Shown: positions 22,309-33,220 of the stretch, piece by piece
Layout of the letters: every line of letters starts with the position of its first letter
How positions within the stretch are numbered: position 1 is the first letter of the stretch
Assembly (NCBI GenBank): GCA_001683735.1
Contig: LUGG01000006.1
Location: forward strand, 1,798,001 to 1,862,000
Reading direction: 5' to 3'
Length of the DNA: 64,000 bases
DNA from: Grifola frondosa
Lineage: Eukaryota; Basidiomycota; Agaricomycetes; Polyporales; Grifolaceae
Made by a program: the position numbers and the translations under genes
Notes under the pieces: generated by a model
Databases searched by the model: none
Seen by the model: only the letters and a program-made list of their open reading frames with translations
What the model was told of the DNA's origin: nothing

Positions 22309-23742
22309 ATGCACGCCTTGTACAACTATACGGAATATGAAGTGCTTTGGCAGGCTGACCAGGAGGCGTTTCATGCTATCTCCCAGGCTGAAGGTGCATC
22401 ACTTAGTTCAGGTACGTTACTCAGTTGAATGACTTGCGCGATCTGATGATCATAACTACATTCGAAGTCGCTGCACTGTGTCTAATTGCATGGGATATCT
22501 GCATTACAATGGATGATGAGGTATGTTCTGTCATGCTTGTCGAAACGTCGATAATGAACATCACGAATTAGATCGAGCATATGTGGTCGTGAGCGAGTCC
22601 GCTGCGCGGCCAAGGCCCCTGACTAATGTATCATCAAATCAGAACACCGTGGACATTTCCTCAGGGGCTATATTTTCTCTCGCGGTCTATTCGCTCATTG
22701 CGCTCATGTATGTTGCCATCACTCTCCGATGCATGTCTCTGACCGCTCTGAGTTTCAGCGTGCTTAATGCCCGGAGCACAGAATGTGAACCGTCACTCAT
22801 CTTTGAGATTATGTCCGCTTTTGTACTCGAACTCGTCGTAGAAATGATTCTGATTCTCCGAAGTGAGTCAATCCTTCTGCCGCTCCAAATCATTACATCA
22901 ACGTGTTTTCTGCATTAGTATATGCCATATATGCTGCCGAAAATAGAGTGCTGCGCATCATGCTTGCGGGATTTGCGATTCAGATCGTCGTCACGTCCAT
23001 TAGCTTGGGGATCAGTATCCCGAAGATCATGACGGGGGTGCAATGCATCGCCACTGTCCTTCCGGTTGAGATGGTCATCTACAGGTCTGTCGATCCTTTC
23101 AACGGAAAGCATACTCTGATGGTTACAATCAGCACTGTTTCCGTTGTATACGAGACATTTCTCTTTGTTCTCATGATGGTGAAGATGATTCACAACGCTA
23201 AATATGGATGGTCTGATACTGCATTGATGGCGGTCCTTGTTCGTGACGGCGCAGGGGCCTTCCTTGCCATCTTCCGTACGCTCAGCTTTCTCGTCATTTT
23301 ATTTCGTTGCTCATCTTATATGAACAGTGGCTATGATCTTGAATACCTTATTATTCACCCTCGCGCCTGCCTCGCTTGTCACAGTAGGATTTCCGTGAGT
23401 CCTTGATGAATTCTTCTATTCGACAGTTTACCAACTTGACGAATTATGTAGCTGGCTTATAGCCATCTTCGGCTCCGCAGTAAGCATAGCTATTTTAAGA
23501 ATTTCGCCCGCTATTACATACCTCCTCTAAAGGGCCCACGTCTGATCATGAATCTCCGCGCCGAACATTCGCGAAGCATCGGTCCCTCTTCCTTCACCGA
23601 CCTGAAGTTCACCATGCCTTCTCACATCTATTCGGCGATCGATGACCATGAATCAGATGGAAGCGAGCTGGAGTGGTCGTCCGAGTCTTCTCCACCAAGT
23701 TCACCAGATACGCCCAATATACCCAACCTGGATCGGTCATGA
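22309..23742 (+). CDS. DUF6533-type multi-pass membrane protein
   Basis: Starts MHALYNYTEYEVLWQADQ and carries the DUF6533-like early helix with its acidic end (LIAWDICITMDDE, then IEHMWS after an intron). Further helices read AIFSLAVYSLIALMYVAI, LVVEMILIL, LAGFAIQIVVTSISLGISI, VSVVYETFLFVLMMVKM and FRTLSFLVILF. The motif VRDGAGAFLAIF and the cytosolic LIMNLRAEHSR near the C-terminus are typical of this basidiomycete family. The Ser/Asp-rich tail ends NIPNLDRS at 23742. Function is unknown; the topology is receptor-like. A TGA shortly after IEHMWS (about 22590) interrupts the helix-2/3 region, so an intron or a shift must lie there. Several short introns were inferred only approximately. Confidence 0.7.
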
Positions 23743-24293
23743 GGGTCATCCACCGCGGACGATACATGAACTCCACCACTACAGATTCTCGATGTTTGCG
23801 GATGCGCCACGGTTGGTGAACACTTAGGAAGCCACGAGCATTATACCTATATGTACTATTGGACATTGCTCCCTGGGACCATGGACTTCTTGCCATGTAA
23901 CTCGTACATATTATCAAAGATCTCACTCCTTTTTATATTGTCCTATTTTGCACAAGTCTGAGCAACTTACCACATTACTATGGGAAACAGACAGACTGGC
24001 CCTGTGCTTCGGAAATGCTTTGACCTGAAACTACAGATATTTTTACCCTTGGGTCCCACCATTGCATTCAGTGCCAAACCTGGAGCTTCATGACAGGCTA
24101 TGAGCCTCAGTTGGCGGAAGCAAAGTGATCGTGTCACTTGTAATCAGTCATAAAATGGATCAGAATCAGACATCACTGCAAAATCACAACAAGCATAACA
24201 CACGGGAGCGGCGCGAAGCATCAAGCGATATGTTCCAAATGATGCAGCACCACACGCGACGGTGTAAAAGATAGAGCACCACAATATCGGCAT
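23743..24293. other. Spacer between convergent 3' ends
   Basis: 3' flanks of the DUF6533 gene and the DnaJ gene. Only short frames without features. Confidence 0.4.
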
Positions 24294-26228
24294 CTAAAAC
24301 GGGAATCCCCGCGCGCCCTGGAAGCCGCCATAACTGCTTCCGCCAAAACCGCCTCCACCGAAGCCGCCACCGCTACTAAAGCCGCCGCCTCCGTGGAATT
24401 GCGCAAACAGCTCAGAGAGGTCCATGCCAGCCATGCCCCCCATGCCGCCCATTCCGTCTGTCGCTCCGTCCTCGTCTTCGCCCATGTCGTAGCGCTCACG
24501 CCGCCGAGCGTCCGATAGCACTGAGTGCGCTTCCACAACGAGTTTGAACTTTTCTTCATCTCCACCCTATAATCGATGTGAATATGATATGGGACGGAAA
24601 GATTGAACATGCACATGCCTTATCTGGATGATGCTTGAGACTTTCTCTTCTGTACGCCTTCTTGATCTCGATCTCCGTGCATGTTCTCTCAACGCCTACA
24701 TGAACGCCGTTAGCACGACTGACACGCAATCATATCGCCGGTCCAACTGATGGACTACTCACCGAGGATCTTATAGTAATCTTTCGTCTTGCTCCGCTTG
24801 AGTGCCGCTTCTGCCTTCTTGAGCTCTGTACGTAGCGAACGGACATCCGCGTCACTACCTTCAAACCCAGCTTGTTCTATCGCGGCTTTGAAATCCGCGA
24901 TAGAAGAATCATACTTCTCAAGATGAAGATTGATTCGTGCACGTGTCCGGAGAGCCTTGAACGATCCTGCGTTGAGAACCAACGATGCTTCGGTGTCTGC
25001 GAGCGCATCCTCGTATCTCTCCAAGGAGTTCATGATTGATGCAGTCAGCGTATGTGAAAGGTCACAGGCTCGGAAAGAAAGCACCTTGAGCAAAGTCGTC
25101 GCACGGTTTGAGAGCAGCATGGCACGTATGGGACCACCCTTTCCCTCTTCCTGACGCTCCCCAATCCTCTAGAAAAGGTCAGTTAGAATGAGAGAAAAAA
25201 CGGCAACAATGTTCATGTATGAATCAAACACATGATACTGACCTCCAGCGCCTCTCCATATCTTTCGACAGCCTCTTCCAATCTCCCCGATTTAAACGCA
25301 ACGTTACCCTCTTCTTTAAACCGCTCAACGTCCTTCACTCGCTTTCGCAAGCGCTGCGCAGGTTCGTGACCAGGGTCCAATCGAAGTGCTGATTGGGCAT
25401 GTTGAGTGGCTTGTGCGGTCTTCGTCGTGAAGAAGAGTACGAGACCGCGGAGAGTCATGACATCAGGGGAACTCGGCTCTAACCGAAGTGCATCACTGCC
25501 ATATACAACATAAGCACAATTATCAAAAGTAAGGAGAATTTGTAGGACATACTTAGCAGCCGTAGTCGCCGCGTCCCAATTCCCTCGCGCAATCTCAAGC
25601 TCTACACGCCATAGTCGCCACTGAGTGGGAATATCTCCGCCCTCTGTCTCGATAGCCTGTATACACTTGTCCAGAGCAATGCGCGCCATGCCCCATTCTT
25701 GTCGTCCGCGAGCACCCTCGAAGTTCCGTAGGTGTGCCTCCAGTTCGAGGACTCTCTTTTGTAACTGCAGAGCGTTGACGTTCTTGGGGTCTAGCGAGAG
25801 CACTGCTCGCAGTGTGGACAAGGCAGGGGCGGTAGAGCCGGTGGAGAGTTGACAACGTGCGAGGCGAACGAGTGTCTTGGGAGAGGGAGAGGCGGACTGG
25901 AGACTGGCGGCTTGCTGACAGTCTAGAAGAGCGGGTTTGAAGCGTTTGAGAGCCATATACGCTGCTGCTCGGTTGGTGAGATATGTCGGCTCTGTTGGAT
26001 GCAGTCCTAGAGTGGGAGATCAGCAGTGGCGGTCGTGTGCCCAAATCGAAAAGACTCACCAATGGCCTTTGTATAAAATTCTATAGCTTCCTGGAAACGA
26101 GATGCTTTGAATGCAGTGTTTCCATCCTCCTTCATCTTCTCTGCAAGCGTAACGGGGTCGATCTCCTCAACCTTCTCGGGCTCTTCCGATACGTCTGTGA
26201 CGTCTGTCGGTACTTGATCGGCATCCAT
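24294..26228 (-). CDS. TPR-DnaJ (Hsp40) co-chaperone, DNAJC7/TPR2-like
   Basis: Seven exons on the minus strand: 26228-26060, 26006-25553, 25495-25243, 25168-25085, 25018-24763, 24695-24619 and 24566-24294. The N-terminal two thirds are TPR repeats (for example KMKEDGNTAFKASRFQEAIE and FKEEGNVAFKSGRLEEAVER), expected to dock Hsp70/Hsp90 tails. A J domain follows (DYYKILGVER...HHPDKGGDEEKF), with the HPD motif that stimulates Hsp70 ATPase. The end is a Gly-rich tail (GGMGGMAGMDLSELFAQF). The J-domain intron uses a GC donor (AAG|GCATGT). An extra 5' exon with a basic start (MTNKKSKSAKKKQQ, about 26390-26308) may precede it, but its frame joins only with a small indel. I therefore place the start at ATG 26228, with moderate certainty. 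Confidence 0.88.
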
Positions 26229-27707
26229 GGCGATATCTGGCGAGGGACTGTATGTTCAAGTTGAACGCAAGTGGAATGGTTATGAAACAAAGGAGAGACG
26301 AACGGTTCGACAGCACCGTTGGACCCATTTGTAGCGGCTTTGGCCGCCTTGCTGCTTCTTCTTGGCCGACTTTGACTTTTTGTTTGTCATTGGCGCTGCC
26401 TCCAAAGGTATAGATAATGAGATTTGAAGGCAAAACGCTCGCGGCTTTCGAAGAAATGAAGCTTGCTGAGCGAGAGGATAAAGAGCTTGTGTCGAAGCGC
26501 CCGGCAAAGACCTCATTTTCCTTGTGCCACAAGCGCGAAGCATCTGATGACTAAGCGCGCATATCATCCTCCGCGACCGACGTGTTTTCTTTCGACAGGG
26601 CCTCTGATAAATATATTCGGGCTCAGCGCTCAAGCCCTGGCAGTCCCTTCATTAGAAAAGGCCTACATCTCACGCGAAGATTCCGGTTGATGATTTTCAG
26701 GATAGGGGACGACGCGGGAACATCTTTGCGAAGGACACTCAACATGGAGTTTGGGAGTTATCCGATAAGTTGGTTATGAAGAGTTTTGCACGGTTACTTC
26801 TTGCTGGTGCGATATCTCTCCCACCTCCTCCTCGTTCTCTTGCGGCTCTCTTCAGATGATTACCACTTTGTCGCCAGTCATTTTTACTTCTCCATTGCTC
26901 ATCTTCAACACGTCGCTCCAGCAGCTCTACGGCTTGCCTTTCCATGCTTCCTGCAATTCGCCCCATTCACCCTGAACGCCGACAACTCCACAATAAGTCT
27001 TATCCTCGCTTACTACTCGAGGACAGCATATACAAACTAGATGACCGCGCCCAAGCAATACATATCCCCAGCGCCTTCCGAGTCCTCTTTCTCGCTCTAA
27101 TATGGTCCTGGTCTACATGCACAGGGCAGCTATATCGGTGCCTCTACTACTACTACCTTGTCTCCCCCGTTGTGCCGATCATAGACAAGGATGGAAAAGC
27201 TCGCGAGCGCGCGGAATGAGTCAAAGCCCATCGTCAATGCGGCGCTATCAGCATCATAGTTCCCGTATGCTGCGATCCCTCTAACTTTATCTCTTGATGA
27301 TGAGCGTCAATTGGAGAGATCGGGACTGGATTGAACCTTTGTCGGGCATGCATCATGCGGTACGTGCGTTGGACTTAATAGACATGATTCATACTGACAG
27401 TACGACAGCCAAGTCACGTTGCCCTACCAGCACTCAGAGCATGTTCGGCTCTCATAAACGCATAGATTTCATTATATGCAAATTCTGGACCTCCTTCACC
27501 CTCCTCAAGCATTGAGATGCAGGAGGACACGGGCAAGCATCGTCAGATGACGGCATATCCGACTACTCACAAAGCGAACTACGGCGTGCGAACACCAATT
27601 CAGTTGCGCACCAATCATTCTTGATCTTGGCTGCTAACACTTCAATGCAATACGTTGATCATCAGGTGCTATATCACAGCTCGGGCACCCCATCTCCATA
27701 AACGGGT
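26229..27707. other. Upstream region of the DnaJ gene and gene-poor spacer
   Basis: Contains the probable noncoding or mis-framed first exon of the DnaJ gene at about 26308-26390. From 26.7 kb on, pyrimidine-rich spacer has short frames only. No gene is supported. Confidence 0.35.
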
Positions 27708-28430
27708 GTGACTAAGCCATGGCAACACTATCGTCAATTCACGGCACTGGACAAGGAAGCAGATGAAAGCCAGGCAACAGATTCGGAGTCAGAGGTGGAT
27801 CAGTTGAAGACTCCGGAGGAGAGCGAGAAGGAAGACCACACTGAGCAAGCTTCAAAGCCGGCTCACCTGGATCCACCTCTCCAAATCATGCTCTCTCAGG
27901 CAGCCAGGGAGAGGCATCAAAGCTGGGTGTTGCAAAAGGCCCTCCACCAGGTCATGTGGGAAGCAGATGTCAAGGGCGAGGTCGATGAGCTCGCAAAGAA
28001 GTTCTACTCATTGTTCCCCATCCTGGCTGAACTGGGATCAGTCAACGCGAAGATCCCAGACATGCAAGATCTTCCAGCACAGGTCGCCGCACTGAGCCAG
28101 TCGCAAGTGGTCACGAACGACTTTTTGAAGACGCTGATGGACCATGACAAGGAGCGGTATGGGGTGTACTGCAAGGATTACGAGTACCTCCTCAATCAAA
28201 ATGCTGGGATGGCCAGCATGGTGGAGACCATTCGGCACCATGTTCTTGCCCAGAAAGAAGGCACCCTGCACAGAGATGTCGGATCGCAGGCTGGGGGAAG
28301 TGTGAGCAGTCCCGGTGTGGGACCGTCTGAGGAACGAGTTGACCTCGGAGTGGCAATAATTGATAGCGAGATGAAGTCTGGTGCTCCGGAGAAGGGTGAC
28401 TCGATGGACTCCAGTGCCGGAGTGGCTTAA
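27708..28430 (+). CDS. Unknown 240-aa orphan protein
   Basis: An uninterrupted ATG-to-TAA frame of 240 codons with balanced amino-acid use, in a region otherwise full of stops. It has an acidic, Ser/Glu-rich N-terminus (SESEVDQLKTPEESEKED) and a helical middle (WVLQKALHQVMWEADVKG) with coiled-coil-like spacing. A disordered C-terminus ends SMDSSAGVA. No domain is recognised. It lies at the start of a CpG-poor repeat-type island next to another orphan gene and a transposase, so it may be an accessory gene of a mobile element. That is inference from position only. Confidence 0.5.
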   Translation: MTKPWQHYRQFTALDKEADESQATDSESEVDQLKTPEESEKEDHTEQASKPAHLDPPLQIMLSQAARERHQSWVLQKALHQVMWEADVKGEVDELAKKFYSLFPILAELGSVNAKIPDMQDLPAQVAALSQSQVVTNDFLKTLMDHDKERYGVYCKDYEYLLNQNAGMASMVETIRHHVLAQKEGTLHRDVGSQAGGSVSSPGVGPSEERVDLGVAIIDSEMKSGAPEKGDSMDSSAGVA

Positions 28431-29437
28431 TCAGATTGGTATCATTCTAGCCATGTACCAGTAGTTCATGCCCAAAATGGGAAGTCTTCACTATGCAGGG
28501 AATGATCCTACCACAGGGCAGGTTGCATGATACTGGAGTGAGAAGAAAATGAAGGCAGAGTGGCATAAGTCTCTGTGATGATTCCTCAAGCAGCTCATCT
28601 CACACACACATCGATGCCTGACATGTGGCGAGCATGGAGTCAGGCCGTGGGTGGCTTTTGCCTATCATGGCTGGCTGACAAACATAAATTTGAATCCAAG
28701 CATACTGTTACATGCGTAGCCTAGTTGTCAATGATGGATTAGAAGGGAGAAATAGGTGAGATGATCAGAAGAAGTAAATTTCAGGAGATTGGCATTGTGG
28801 TTGGATGGTGGGCTGTGCAAATCGCACAGCACAAATCCGTTGGAAATGCATGAGCCATACAGTTGAAGTATGAGTGAGGCGGCAGGGGATCCAAGAGGTC
28901 ACTCACCTGGGGACCCGAGAGCTACATGTGGAGAGGGCTGCAATGCCCATCTCGACCCTCACTATGGCCAGGTGAGGGGCTCCTGCCTGAACATCCTTGT
29001 CGGAGCCAGAATGATAGATGCGACAGAGTGTGAGGGTCCCACAGCACACGGTGGAGTGGAACAATGAGCTGGATGACAGCAGATGGAGCGTTGCCGCTGC
29101 ACTCGAGGGACAAGTGAGTAGAGTGGGTGCGAGCGTGAATACATGCTTTTGCTCGATTGGGTTTTCGAAACCAAGCCTGCCAGGCTCAATTTATTGTATT
29201 CCCAAAATGGGAAGGTTTTCAGCCAAGTTTATATTGTACCAGAGTGAACAACAATAAAAGAAGTCAAATGTCATCTTGAGTTTCGTTGTTTTCTATCCGG
29301 AGGAGCACTTGTTCTCCTGATATAGCAGCTGTTATTTGTCGGAGTTAGAACCAGCTTTGCTGGACCATTTAATCTGCCATTATTCTTGCATTTCATCATT
29401 CTTTTGTCCGCCTCATCCCGTACTATACTCGCTAGTC
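28431..29437. other. CpG-poor spacer, no supported gene
   Basis: Few CpG dinucleotides, with frames of less than 80 codons. The motif CCCAAAATGGGAAG occurs twice (about 28472 and 29202), hinting at related repeat copies. No terminal repeats were found. Confidence 0.35.
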
Positions 29438-29439
29438 AT

Positions 29440-30089
29440 CATGTCATCTCAATCTGAAGGCAAAAATCCAAAGATATCTACTTCCGGATCACAGTGACTG
29501 ATATGCAGCTCCATGCATGGAGGATCTGGCAGGCTATGCAAGCTTACCCGACTCTGCGGATGAGATCACAGAGCTCCGGTGGGCTCGAGGATTGGAGAAT
29601 GAGATGGTATGTGTTCGATTGTACTGATGATCGTTACGACGTCTTTCAGTATCATGTGAAGGATTTGATCGGCAAGATGTACCTCACCGAGTTCAAACCA
29701 TACATCCCCAAGATGGTGTACTGCTTGATTCACGGAGTGCTCCTTTGGGTGGAAATGCATATGTCTCGACATGAAAAAGATGGTGTACCGAACAGGGAAT
29801 CCTCCAGACCTTCCGAAATCATTTGCGCATATTGCGGAGAGACATGCCTGGTGGACTTGGCTCGAGCATCCCAATCCCAATCCACCGGCATGGTGGAAGG
29901 ATCCGCTTATAGATTATGTAAGTGAAGCTTGCTCCGGGGGTTCTTTGACTGACATTCTACAAGCGGGATCCCACTCGAGTTTCGCCCGGCGATTGGCAGG
30001 GGCTCAGTGAGAGATTTTGGATGTGGATTCCAGATTCGGGACTTCATCAGGAAGCAGAAGGCAAGGATTGATGAGCTGGAAGTATTGGT
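29440..30089 (+). CDS. Unknown multi-exon orphan gene (tentative)
   Basis: An exon reading LAGYASLPDSADEITELRW ends at a GTATGT donor at 29609 and resumes after CTTTCAG with YHVKDLIGKMYLTEF. Further on, a frame rich in Trp and Pro (HAWWTWLEHPNPNPP, AWWKDPLIDY) reaches a GTAAGT donor at 29918. It continues after CTACAAG with DPTRVSPGDWQGLSERFW and a stop at 30087-30089. One single-base shift near 29770 is needed to join the parts. An alternative frame contains a CAYCGETC motif. The family is not recognised. It could be an element-borne gene, like its neighbour at 27.7 kb. Confidence 0.35.
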
Positions 30090-33000
30090 CGGAAAATGGA
30101 GGAGGTCGGTACTGCTATGGGGATGGAAATTGAGCTGCACGCCGAAGATCTGTATTACTACTGCCTTGCACATCAATGTTGATACCCGATTGTAGTGCAA
30201 TAATGCTAGACATGTAGTGACCGGCCTACAGGGAAGAAATAAATTTTACTCACAAACCAGAGGCTAAGTTTTACTCCGTCATTTTTATCACTCAACATCC
30301 GTGGTGCGAAAATATTTGCACCGGTTGCTGCTGCTACACTTCGGGTCACATCAATCTTTGTCTCCCTTGTGGTACTCCGGTCACTACACCAGCTTTCTTT
30401 CACCCTCCACCACGTCGCCACTTTTCGTTGACAATGTCTCACCATTCAGCACGTTATTTCCTTTCTCTTTGATGGAATATTCTTTGCAAGGACCTTTTCA
30501 ATTGAAGGTCCAGGTTGGCCTGTCACTGATATCTCCTGGGTACTTCTTTCAAGTCTGTCAGGTGATTTCTCAAGTTAATCTCCTCGCTGCAGCCATTCTT
30601 CTAATTGCTCCATGTAGCGGAACTTGGGCACACACGGACAGTGAAGCGTCCCCCGTGTGGCAACCTGAAATCACATTCGGAGCGAGGAGCGGGTTACAAT
30701 GACGTATTACCCGTATTAAAGTAGAAAAATAATCAAGTCGCAGGAATGCAGAGGTTGCTAGAAGTATTAAAGTAGAGAGATAAGAATGCAGGCATGGAAA
30801 AGGTGAAGATTAGCGGAGTCGAATATCTGACGTGCTGAAATTGAAGATGGTTAGCAGATGACTCCAGAGGAGACATGCCTGTACGCTCACCTTTCGTAGC
30901 TGGTGGTTGAGAATGACAGCCAGCCCTCAAAGGGAACCAGCGCCAGCAGAAGTGCTCCAGTGCTGAAGTGTGCCAGAGTGGAACACGAAAATATCCCCGG
31001 AGTGCACGGCATAATTGATTATGGTGGTGAATCCGGGGATATGAACTCGAAGTTACCGATAGTTCTTTAGATGTCATACTCAGTGTCAGTGTTCTCAGTT
31101 GGTCTGACTCCATGAGACAACTTTCATTCAAGTGTATATGTTCATTACTGACAGCCGGTCAAGCTGATGTCACAGGCAGCCGGTCCCGGCCGGGATTGTA
31201 ACTTCCGTATTACAGCCCGGCCGGGGTTCTGATTTCAGTCGGCCGATGTCACTCGGAACATCTTGTCTCCTTTTCGTCAGTCGGCGGTGCTCAGGTTCAC
31301 AGCCCGGCCGGATGCCAATCAGAGCAGATGTGTCCATGATCAGTGTGCCCATGCCGGAGGGATGTCTGGTATAACACCTGTCCAGACAACGTTGGAGCAC
31401 ACCCCACCTATCTGGGATGACAGCCAACCTGCATGCTGAACGTCGCATCAATACTGCCCTCAGCATGTTTGTTGTCCCTTGCAGCAAATATTGTTACTGT
31501 GCAGCTGGAGTTCGTCGTGGGCTAGGCCTTACATTCATAGTATACTGTTATGCCAATCGGAGCGCACGGTGGTCTGTGATTTGACAACAATAGGATAGAG
31601 GTTAGACGGTCCGGTCTGATGTGATTTTGACAATAAAGAAGGCCTGTAAATTAACGGAAGACGATGTATTTATCCGGGATGAAAAATGAGTTGCACAGCA
31701 CCCTTCTGCATCAGCGACTTCTTACATCGAAGTTATACGATCTGCCAAGTCGTCGCCCTACTCCGTGACCATTTCCTGAATTGTCATTCATGGGCCACCG
31801 GCCACCCATCAAAGTAGTACAGGATGCATTCCATTTGGAGCTAGAGAGGACATAGAATGTACGGATGGGACTCATTACTCCGGACGGATCGGACGGAACA
31901 ACGCTTACAAATAGAGGTGTTCATGAAGACCCCTTAATATCGGAGAACCAACCAGGCAGTGGCTGTATTGATCTCCCCAATATTCACCTTGCATCGTGTT
32001 CTCTGAACCTGCTATCGGAATGTGCATTATATTCAGGAGCATGGCGTGGAGTGTCGGACCGGAAAGAACTGTCCCGAGTAGACATACGGACCGGGCAGAC
32101 ATCCGGATGGAATGGTCATTCCGGAGTATAGGTTGACTGTCCCACTTTGGTGTTCAAACAATGAGTCAAATGAGATCTTTGATGTCAAATATTGAGTGGA
32201 CATTGCAGCCCAAAGTTGGAAGAATGCTCAGAGCCTTCTGCCGGACTGTAATCATGTACTCCGGCTGGACTGCAAATACAGCAAGATGACAGGTCCAGCC
32301 AGGTCCAGCTGGCCTATGATAACAGCCTAAATTCATACCTGGCTGGCCTTTGGGAACAGCATATATGACTGAATGGGCTCAGGTCTCAATGATTTCCCCA
32401 TTGATTTGGCCCATGCCTTCAATGAAGTTCAGTGAATATCTGGCAAAACATTGATCTTGATGGCCATGTATGTGGAATAGACTGATTCCCTGCAGAATTG
32501 TAAGACCGGCTGGCATCATGAGATATGGGTTCCCAGAGAATCACTTTTTCATCCATTTGCCATATTGACACATAATGTCATAGAGGAGCAGCAGGAGGGT
32601 CATTTCACATAACGTGGCCAGAGCACCATTAAACACATAATCCATGTTCTTTTGCCTATGGCCAGTGAGTATCATTCAGCATTTACAAATATCACCCACA
32701 CTCACCATTCACCTTTTTGAAAATTCATGGCTAAATGAGGTACAAAACTAGTCAAAAGATGAGGTGTACCAAGGCACCGAATCACATAAAGACATTTATG
32801 ATACTGTCATGGAAACCAAGTGTGAAAGCGTTGCAAATTGAATAATGTGTGAAGAGACACATGGTTATTATTAGTGATGCACCGAAGAAGTTGTTCAAGA
32901 TAGCTTTCTTCAAGATACAGAATGTACTGATCAGCATAGCTAATATGTACTGATTGGGCATCACCATCAGCGAAAAGTCGTACCTAGGATAAGGATTACA

Positions 33001-33220
33001 AGACACGTGCTCCTCTTGTCAGGTAAGCCATGAGGCTACCAGACGCTGAGCGTCATACCAGATATGGTAAGCGCTCATCAAGTCGCGTTTGTCTTGTGTG
33101 TGTATGCTATTGCATATATTATGCAGGCGGCACTTTGTAATCACGTAGCACAGAATATATTTAAATACTATTTGAACTCGAAACAAATCTAATTAATTGC
33201 TGGCACTGCAAGTACAAGCA
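30090..33220. other. Repeat-type spacer, strongly CpG-poor; no supported gene
   Basis: Three kb with short frames only. The stretch 32341-32520 holds a single CpG in 180 bases. Three near-identical CCCGGCCGG(G) palindromes stand out at 31185, 31216 and 31303. I found no protein similarity and no recognisable terminal repeats of the transposon that follows. Confidence 0.4.
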
